From positions 455,229 to 519,228 of the forward strand of contig NZ_LT727809.1 of the NCBI RefSeq assembly GCF_900162665.1: DNA of 64,000 bases. Direction: 5' to 3'. Below the pieces are notes generated by a model. That model did no database searches and had not been told where the DNA came from. It worked only from the letters and a program-made list of their open reading frames with translations. Below are positions 58,433 to 64,000 of the stretch, piece by piece. Both the position numbers and the translations under genes were made by a program. Origin of the DNA: Oceanobacillus sojae (GTDB lineage: Bacteria > Bacillota > Bacilli > Bacillales > Amphibacillaceae). Position 1 is the first letter of the stretch. Each line of letters begins with the position of its first letter.

Positions 58433-58509
58433 GGACCCTTAGCTCAGTTGGTTAGAGCTATCGGCTCATAACCGATCGGTCGCAGGTTCGAGTCCTGCAG
58501 GGTCCACCA
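58433..58509 (+). tRNA. tRNA-Ile2 (CAU, lysidine type, probable)
   Basis: Anticodon CAT in CTCATAA. The body GGACCCTTAGCTCAGTTGG... resembles B. subtilis tRNA-Ile2, whose C34 is turned to lysidine by TilS so that it reads AUA. Without modification it would read as Met. Encoded CCA. Confidence 0.88.
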
Positions 58510-58521
58510 TTTATTTTGTCC

Positions 58522-58614
58522 GGAGGTATACCCAAGTCTGGCTGAAGGGATCGGTCTTGAAAACCGACAGGCGGGTCAAACCGCGCGGGGGTTCGAATCC
58601 CTCTACCTCCTCCA
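58522..58614 (+). tRNA. tRNA-Ser (UGA), with T at the discriminator site
   Basis: Long variable arm, anticodon TGA in CTTGAAA. Acceptor GGAGGTA/TACCTCC. The base before CCA is T (58611), where bacterial Ser tRNAs normally have G. Confidence 0.93.
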
Positions 58615-58666
58615 TACATATTTAAAAAAGAATCATGAAGAGCTTTTATATAAAGCTCCAATACAC

Positions 58667-58739
<73 letters not shown>

Positions 58740-58742
58740 TCC

Positions 58743-58770
58743 AAAAACAAGCGTATAGCTTGTTTTTTTT
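58743..58770 (+). terminator. Terminator of the tRNA operon
   Basis: AAAAACAAGC, loop GTATA, GCTTGTTTTTTTT. The gap from here to sodA (59045) is AT-rich with no gene; it should contain the sodA promoter. Confidence 0.92.
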
Positions 58771-59045
58771 ATGTTCATTATAATCTTTCTGCATTCCTTT
58801 CAGTCTCTCTGTTTGAAATATCACCAGGCAATTTTATGAAGAAAAGCTGGCTATAAAGGAATAGTTCTTTAGGGCAAAAAAGTTTACTTTATTCAAAAAT
58901 AGAAACATGTCATTTTCTAAACTGTCATTTTAAAAGGAATCAGCGACACGTAGGAGTGCAAAATATTTGCAAGAAATACTTTCCTTTGATACCTTTATAA
59001 GTGAAGATCTTAAAAAACATCATTTATTTAGAGGAGGAGTTACAC

Positions 59046-59657
59046 ATGGCAAAATTTGAATTACCGGAGTTACCTTATGCATACGATGCGTTGGAACCAA
59101 CTATCGATAAAGAAACAATGAATATCCATCATACGAAGCATCACAACACCTACGTTACAAAATTAAATGATGCACTGGAAGGACATGAAGATCTGCAAAA
59201 TAAATCCGTAGAAGAGCTTGTAACTGATTTGAATTCCGTACCTGAAAGCATTCGTACAGCAGTACGCAACAATGGCGGCGGACATGCGAACCACAGCTTT
59301 TTCTGGAAGACACTGTCACCAAATGGCGGCGGAGAACCGGCAGGAGAACTGGCTGATAAAATCAACAGCAAATTCGGTTCTTTAGACAAATTTAAAGAAG
59401 AATTTGCAGCTGCAGCAGCGGGACGCTTTGGTTCTGGCTGGGCATGGCTGGTATTAAACAATGGCGAGCTTGAAATTACAAGCACACCGAACCAGGATTC
59501 ACCATTAACAGAAGGTAAAACACCATTATTAGGACTGGATGTATGGGAGCATGCATACTATCTTAAATATCAAAATAAACGCCCTGAATACATTTCAGCA
59601 TTCTGGAATGTAGTAAACTGGGATCAGGTAGCTAACAATTACGAGGCTGCGAAATAA
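59046..59657 (+). CDS. sodA: Superoxide dismutase (Mn/Fe)
   Basis: 203 residues from ATG 59046 (GAGGAGGAG upstream). Metal ligands: His28 ([12 protein letters not shown]), His in ANHSFFW (~83), Asp and His in DVWEHAYY (~165, 169). [20 protein letters not shown] favours the Mn type. Dismutates superoxide in the cytosol. Same neighbours as in B. subtilis (sodA-yqgE-pbpA). Confidence 0.97.
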   Translation: MAKFELPELPYAYDALEPTIDKETMNIHHTKHHNTYVTKLNDALEGHEDLQNKSVEELVTDLNSVPESIRTAVRNNGGGHANHSFFWKTLSPNGGGEPAGELADKINSKFGSLDKFKEEFAAAAAGRFGSGWAWLVLNNGELEITSTPNQDSPLTEGKTPLLGLDVWEHAYYLKYQNKRPEYISAFWNVVNWDQVANNYEAAK

Positions 59658-59715
59658 TAAATAAGAGGATGTTCCAAAAGTGCTTATGCCTTTAAGCCTG
59701 GACATGCTTTATAAT

Positions 59716-59755
59716 AAAAAAGCTTGCAGGACTTTAGTTTTCTGCAAGCTTTTTT
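59716..59755 (+). terminator. Terminator after sodA
   Basis: AAAAAAGCTTGCAG (59716-59729) and CTGCAAGCTTTTTT (59742-59755), perfect 14-bp stem. A loose repeat end (GGATGTTCCAAAAGTG) lies just before it. Confidence 0.92.
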
Positions 59756-59807
59756 GTATAGATACGATTCCTTCGCTAAAAATAAAAGGAGAAGGAGTCG
59801 TTTTCTT

Positions 59808-61085
59808 ATGCAATTACATCAGCAATATAGAAGATATCGAAACCAGAAGGATGAATATAGAGACTTATGGATGCTCCTGTTGATTGGAACATTATATGCA
59901 GCGGGGATCTTTTTATCAAATACTTTTGTAAATGTGTACTTATGGAAGCAATCCGGGGACTTTTTTGTGATTGCTAATTATCATTTAGCGAGCTACGTAT
60001 TTCAAGCATTATCATTTATTTACGCAGGGAAATTATCAAAAAAAATAGACCGTATCATTATATTGAGAATCGGTATACTTTTTTTATGTTTCTTTTTCTT
60101 GTTTGTGCTTTGGATTGGGGAACTGGCGGCATATTATAATTTTATTCTCGGCTGTCTGCTGGGAATAGGTTATGGTTTTTTCTGGCTGGCATACTATCTG
60201 CTTACTTTTGAAATCACAGAGCCAGATACAAGAGATTGGTTTAACGGTATTTCAGGCACGCTGACGTCATTTGCAGGCATGATCGGACCGTTACTTGCAG
60301 GATGGATCATTTCAAAAATGGCCGGAGATGTCGGTTATACGGCAATTTTTATTATTTCCTTAAGCTTATTCATTGCTGCCATTGTTGTCAGCTTTTTCAT
60401 TATTCGTAAGGGCAGCAGAGGGAGCTTTGCTTTAGCTGCTGTCATCAATGAAAGAAAGAGAAATAAAAATTGGAAACGTATTTTACATGCGCATTTTTTT
60501 CAAGGGTTAAGAGAAGGAATTTATGGATTTTATATTACCATTTGGATTTTCCTTGTTACAAATAGTGAACTGGTTTTAGGTGTTTTTAATTTATTTCTTT
60601 CAGGCTTATCCATCGTCTTTTATTTTGTTGCTTTAAAATGGATTAAACCATATTTAAGAAAAAAAGCTATTTTATTTGGCGGTATTCTGCTGTTTGCTTC
60701 TATTTTTATTATAATTTTTGAAATGAGTCTTTTCTGGTTAATTATTTATGCAGTAATTATTGGTATTGCTTTTCCAATTTTAACTGTACCGTATGAGTCA
60801 CTTACTTATGACGTGATTGGCAGGGCCCGCATGGTAGAAGAAAGACGGGTGGAGTATATAATTGTCCGGGAGATTTATTTAAATTTGGGAAGAATCGCTT
60901 CGGTTATGGTGTTCATATTCGGGATGTTTCTATTCCCGCATGATATGATTATTCCGATATTACTGGTTATTTTTGGGGCAGGTCATGCGATTATTTATTT
61001 TTGTATCCGTAATATTTTTATCGGGCCGACAAAAAAACAAAAAATAGCATTAAAAGAAGATTTCACGGACGAAAAAAGTCGTTAA
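59808..61085 (+). CDS. yqgE: MFS transporter YqgE
   Basis: About 425 residues from ATG 59808 (AAAGGAGAAGGAG upstream; the longer frame begins inside the sodA terminator). Twelve helices, a basic loop 6-7 (INERKRNKNWKRILHAHFF) and motif GGNLSKKI-like YAGKLSKKIDRI after TM2. Fits B. subtilis YqgE by position. Substrate unknown. Confidence 0.85.
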   Translation: MQLHQQYRRYRNQKDEYRDLWMLLLIGTLYAAGIFLSNTFVNVYLWKQSGDFFVIANYHLASYVFQALSFIYAGKLSKKIDRIIILRIGILFLCFFFLFVLWIGELAAYYNFILGCLLGIGYGFFWLAYYLLTFEITEPDTRDWFNGISGTLTSFAGMIGPLLAGWIISKMAGDVGYTAIFIISLSLFIAAIVVSFFIIRKGSRGSFALAAVINERKRNKNWKRILHAHFFQGLREGIYGFYITIWIFLVTNSELVLGVFNLFLSGLSIVFYFVALKWIKPYLRKKAILFGGILLFASIFIIIFEMSLFWLIIYAVIIGIAFPILTVPYESLTYDVIGRARMVEERRVEYIIVREIYLNLGRIASVMVFIFGMFLFPHDMIIPILLVIFGAGHAIIYFCIRNIFIGPTKKQKIALKEDFTDEKSR

Positions 61086-61122
61086 GTGTGATAAAATCAA
61101 ACAGTAGTATTGATAACTGAAA

Positions 61123-61172
61123 TGTTTAAAAAGATGCGTAGATATCATTTCAATTTTTTTGCTTTTTAAACA
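61123..61172. repeat. Dispersed miniature repeat, short copy 7
   Basis: TGTTTAAAAAG (61123-61133) and CTTTTTAAACA (61162-61172), a 50-bp remnant in the yqgE-pbpA gap. Confidence 0.5.
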
Positions 61173-61226
61173 AATCATAAAATCTGATGCCATGTATGGC
61201 CAAAATATATGTAAAGGGGGAGCAAA

Positions 61227-63317
61227 GTGGTAGACAAGAAGAAAAAGAAAAAACGGGCCCAGCTTCCTGTTCGTATGAATATTCTTTTCTTTGTCATCTT
61301 TTTATTATTTTCTGCACTTATACTTCAGCTAGGTGTTGTTCAAATTTTAAAAGGGGAATCCTATCAGGAAGAAATTGAGAGAACGAATTTAGACACGACA
61401 AGTGTGCCGGTACCCCGGGGGAAAATTTATGACAGGAATGGGAACATCATAGTAGATAATGAAGCTACGTATTCCATTACATACACACCCCCTAAAGACG
61501 TTCAGGCAAAAGACCGTCTGAAGGTAGCTGAAACGTTAGTTAAATTCATCGATATGAGTGATAAGAAAAAAATCGATCGAATAACAGATAGAGATAAAAG
61601 AGAGTATTATTTATTACTGCATCAAGAAGAGATAGAAAAACGGCTGGAAAAATTGGACACAGAGGAGATGGATGCTTCTGAGGAATATGCTGCCACGCTG
61701 GAGTTAATTACAGATGAAGAAATTGCAGATTTTTCCGATGAGGAATTAGAAATTATAGCTACCAAAAAAGAGCTGGACAAAGCCTACGCACTGACACCCC
61801 AGATAGTTAAAAATGAGGGAGTATCAGCAAAAGAGTATGCCACGGTTGCTGAGCATCTGGATGAACTTCCCGGGATCAACGCAACAACAGATTGGAATCG
61901 TGTTTATCCGAACGGAGATACATTATCAAGCATTTTAGGCAGTATTTCCAGTCAGGAGCAGGGGATTCCGGCCGAGGATATGAGTGCTTACCTGACGAAG
62001 GGCTACAGCAGAAACGACCGTGTCGGCAGAAGCGGTCTGGAGGAGCAATATGAAGACTTTCTGCGCGGGCGTAAAGAGCAGATTCAATATACGACACGCC
62101 AGAATGGAACAATCATCGGCTCCGAGACCATCGTTGAAGGAGAACGGGGCAAGGATTTAGTTTTAACAACAGACTTAGAATTCCAGGAAGAAGTCGATAA
62201 AATTGTCTTAGAGGAATTAAAAGCGGCAAAAGCAAGCAATCCTTATGACAACCGGTATCTAACAAATGCGTATGCTGTGGTGATGAATCCGAAAACTGGA
62301 GAGCTTCTTGCTATTTCCGGTGTGAATTATGATAAGGAAAAAAATGAATATAATAATTCTTCCTATATGGCTTTGTCCAATGCGACAGAGCCAGGATCAA
62401 GTATTAAAGGAGCAACCATTCTTGCCGGATATGATTCTGGTGCTATTTCACCGGGAGACAGATTTTATGATGCTCCAATTACACTGGCGGGAAACATAAC
62501 GAAGAAATCTGTTCAAAATATGGGATCTGTAGATGACCTGGATGCATTGAGACGTTCTTCCAACGTTTATATGTTCTATGTTGCATTGCGTATGGGCGGG
62601 GATTATCGCCATCCACTACCTAAGAATGCCAATCTGAATATAGATAAGGCTGAGACCTTGCAGACCTTACAAAATTATTTCAATCAATTTGGTTTAGGTG
62701 CATCGACAGGAATTGATTTTCCATATGAAAGTACCGGAGTAAGAGGGCAAACACCAGAAAATCCAGGTAATATTCTTGACTTTGCCATTGGTCAGTATGA
62801 TACGTATACTACGCTGCAGCTGGCACAATACGTATCGACTATTGCCAATGACGGTTACCGTGTTCAGCCGCACTTTTTAAAAGAAGCCCGGGATCCCATT
62901 GCTTCTTTAGATGAGCTTGGGCCATTGTATTATTCAAAAAATACAACGGTAATGAACCGGATTAATATGACAAATGATCAAATTAGCCGGGTGCAAGAGG
63001 GCTTCCGCCGAGTGTTTCAAGAAAGCGGAGGGACAGGAAACAGTTATTTTAAGAATAAATCATATAATCCAGCTGGTAAAACAGGTACGGCTCAGACTTC
63101 TGTTTTTGAAAATGGGCAAAAGATTGATCTTAATAACCTGACAATGGTCGGCTATGCGCCATTTGACGACCCGGAGGTTGCTTTTGCGGTTGTTGTTCCA
63201 AGTGTAGGAATAAGTAAAGGGAACGGGGTCAATGGTAAAATTGCTTCGAGGATTTTAGATGCTTATTTTGATATTAAAGAAGATCATGATGAAGAAGCCG
63301 CTGAATCAGATGATTAA
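61227..63317 (+). CDS. pbpA: Penicillin-binding protein 2A (class B transpeptidase)
   Basis: 696 residues. Lys-rich cytoplasmic start, one anchor helix (~18-40), dimerisation domain (VPRGKIYDRNG, ~62) with an extended acidic insert (~110-190). Transpeptidase motifs: SxxK in EPGSSIKGA (~393), SxN in RSSNVYMF (~445), KTG in AGKTGTAQ (~614). Cross-links wall peptides in cylindrical growth (B. subtilis YqgF/PbpA role). GTG 61227 follows AAAGGGGGAG. Confidence 0.95.
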   Translation: MVDKKKKKKRAQLPVRMNILFFVIFLLFSALILQLGVVQILKGESYQEEIERTNLDTTSVPVPRGKIYDRNGNIIVDNEATYSITYTPPKDVQAKDRLKVAETLVKFIDMSDKKKIDRITDRDKREYYLLLHQEEIEKRLEKLDTEEMDASEEYAATLELITDEEIADFSDEELEIIATKKELDKAYALTPQIVKNEGVSAKEYATVAEHLDELPGINATTDWNRVYPNGDTLSSILGSISSQEQGIPAEDMSAYLTKGYSRNDRVGRSGLEEQYEDFLRGRKEQIQYTTRQNGTIIGSETIVEGERGKDLVLTTDLEFQEEVDKIVLEELKAAKASNPYDNRYLTNAYAVVMNPKTGELLAISGVNYDKEKNEYNNSSYMALSNATEPGSSIKGATILAGYDSGAISPGDRFYDAPITLAGNITKKSVQNMGSVDDLDALRRSSNVYMFYVALRMGGDYRHPLPKNANLNIDKAETLQTLQNYFNQFGLGASTGIDFPYESTGVRGQTPENPGNILDFAIGQYDTYTTLQLAQYVSTIANDGYRVQPHFLKEARDPIASLDELGPLYYSKNTTVMNRINMTNDQISRVQEGFRRVFQESGGTGNSYFKNKSYNPAGKTGTAQTSVFENGQKIDLNNLTMVGYAPFDDPEVAFAVVVPSVGISKGNGVNGKIASRILDAYFDIKEDHDEEAAESDD

Positions 63318-63336
63318 AGCGAAGAATAATAGAAAA

Positions 63337-63366
63337 GCATCCACCTGGAAATGGGTGGATGTTTAT
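63337..63366 (+). terminator. Terminator after pbpA
   Basis: CATCCACC / GGTGGATG stem, loop TGGAAATG-like, then TTTATT. Confidence 0.8.
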
Positions 63367-63432
63367 TCTATGTACAGGGTTTATTTATTGTAATTAGTTT
63401 TAGCTATAAGACTTCAAAAAATTTTACACAAG

Positions 63433-63470
63433 AAAAAATGAGCAGCTCCATTCGGAGCTGCTCATTTTTT
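63433..63470 (-). terminator. Strong terminator of the minus-strand gene at the window edge
   Basis: AAAAAATGAGCAGCTCC and its complement with loop ATTC, perfect 17-bp stem. Works for the minus-strand gene and possibly also as a second pbpA terminator. Confidence 0.92.
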
Positions 63471-63484
63471 GAATCAAATCATAT

Positions 63485-64000
63485 TTATTCTGAATAGGTA
63501 GTAATAATGTCGCCTATCTCATCAAAGGACATTTCGCTGTCTACTTCATAAGTCCCCGGTTTTACGCTGCCGCTCAGATCATTGTCTTCCAGGAAGTCAT
63601 TAAAATCTCTGGCATCGTCAATAATTCCGGCATCTTCTAAAGCATCACTGATGTTGGAAGGCGGTGCACCATTTTCTAATGTAATTTCCACTTCAACTAC
63701 ATCAGAGTCTTCGGAGGATTCTTCGTCTTCATTACCTTCATCAGTACTGTCTTCTCCGTCTTCATTTTCGTTACTATCTTCCTCATTACTATTTTCATCA
63801 TTGTTGTCTTCATTTTCATCAGAATCATTGTTTGAATCTGATTCATCCGCTTCATTATCGGCTTCAGCGTCCTCTTCTGCATTTCCATCAGAATCATCCC
63901 CATCAGCAGCTTCTCTATTCACGCTATATGCAATATATTCATCCTGTGTCAATACAGCATATCCTTGATTTTCCAGAGCAGAAATCAATTCATCCGGTTC
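63485..64000 (-). CDS. Acidic low-complexity protein with YceG/MltG-like C-terminus, partial
   Basis: The frame is open to the window edge, so the start lies beyond 64000. About 60 residues of Asp/Glu/Asn/Ser repeats (from ~63690 to 63890) separate an N-terminal piece (LENQGYAVLTQDEYIAYS) from a C-terminal domain. The latter (GAPPSNISDALEDAGIIDD, FNDFLEDNDLS, KPGTYEVDSEMSFDEIGDII) resembles the LysM-like subdomain at the N-terminus of MltG/YceG lytic transglycosylases. The MltG catalytic part is absent. It may be a small wall-associated protein; function unknown. Confidence 0.7.
   Translation of the reverse strand, partial: EPDELISALENQGYAVLTQDEYIAYSVNREAADGDDSDGNAEEDAEADNEADESDSNNDSDENEDNNDENSNEEDSNENEDGEDSTDEGNEDEESSEDSDVVEVEITLENGAPPSNISDALEDAGIIDDARDFNDFLEDNDLSGSVKPGTYEVDSEMSFDEIGDIITTYSE

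Noticed and set aside
63582-63968. 128-residue Ser-rich plus-strand frame at the right edge
   Set aside because: Mirror of the acidic Asp/Glu repeat on the minus strand; Ser-rich antisense of such tracts is expected.

Overview
The window is AT-rich Firmicutes chromosome. Its gene order and protein sequences fit a spore-forming, probably halotolerant Bacillaceae member close to Oceanobacillus or Virgibacillus; this placement is by eye, without a database search. Supporting signs are the hrcA-grpE-dnaK-dnaJ-prmA-rsmE heat-shock operon with a perfect CIRCE operator, the sporulation genes yqfC and yqfD, the yqeY-nfeD-floA-yqfC-yqfD-phoH-pgpH-ybeY-dgkA-era-yqzL-recO-glyQS-ccpN-yqfL-dnaG-sigA-cccA-trmK-yqfO-cshB-nfo block in the same order as in Bacillus subtilis, strong Shine-Dalgarno sites and frequent TTG/GTG starts.

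Layout. 1-640: no gene, one palindromic intergenic repeat. 640-8.6 kb: hemW and the heat-shock/translation operon. 8.7-24.6 kb: an accessory segment separating rsmE from mtaB. It carries a lipoprotein, a Bcr/CflA-type drug exporter, a dicarboxylate/glutamate symporter, a complete IS21-type element (istA/istB), a LysR regulator followed by an M24-fold protein lacking most metal ligands and a GltS-type permease, an IS4-type fragment, a decayed gene, an M1-type metallopeptidase lipoprotein, an IS3-type fragment, and an IS1182-type element with terminal repeats and a 4-bp target duplication. 24.7-54.3 kb: conserved core genes for tRNA modification, ribosome, membrane microdomains, sporulation, c-di-AMP turnover, 16S processing, recombination, glycyl-tRNA synthesis (behind a T-box), carbon-catabolite control, primase and the main sigma factor. 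54.5-58 kb: small membrane proteins and a Na/Pi symporter. 58.1-58.8 kb: six tRNA genes (Asn, Met, His, Ile2-type CAU, Ser, Phe). 59-64 kb: sodA, an MFS gene, pbpA and the 3' part of an acidic protein running off the window.

How it fits together. Most of the window is housekeeping: chaperones and their repressor, then genes linking translation, membrane and cell-wall growth and DNA replication. The accessory segment looks like an insertion hot spot that gained transport and catabolic genes and has been eroded by insertion sequences. A possible new cassette there is LysR + metal-site-degenerate M24 protein + GltS-type permease (15.2-19.5 kb).

Beyond genes, the window carries a dispersed family of short elements with ends like GGATGTTCAAAAAGT / ACTTTTTGAACATCC, seen in at least seven paired copies plus loose ends. 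One copy (44.8-45.0 kb) contains a 62-bp perfect palindrome followed by two more perfect hairpins. A terminator-like hairpin also lies inside recO.
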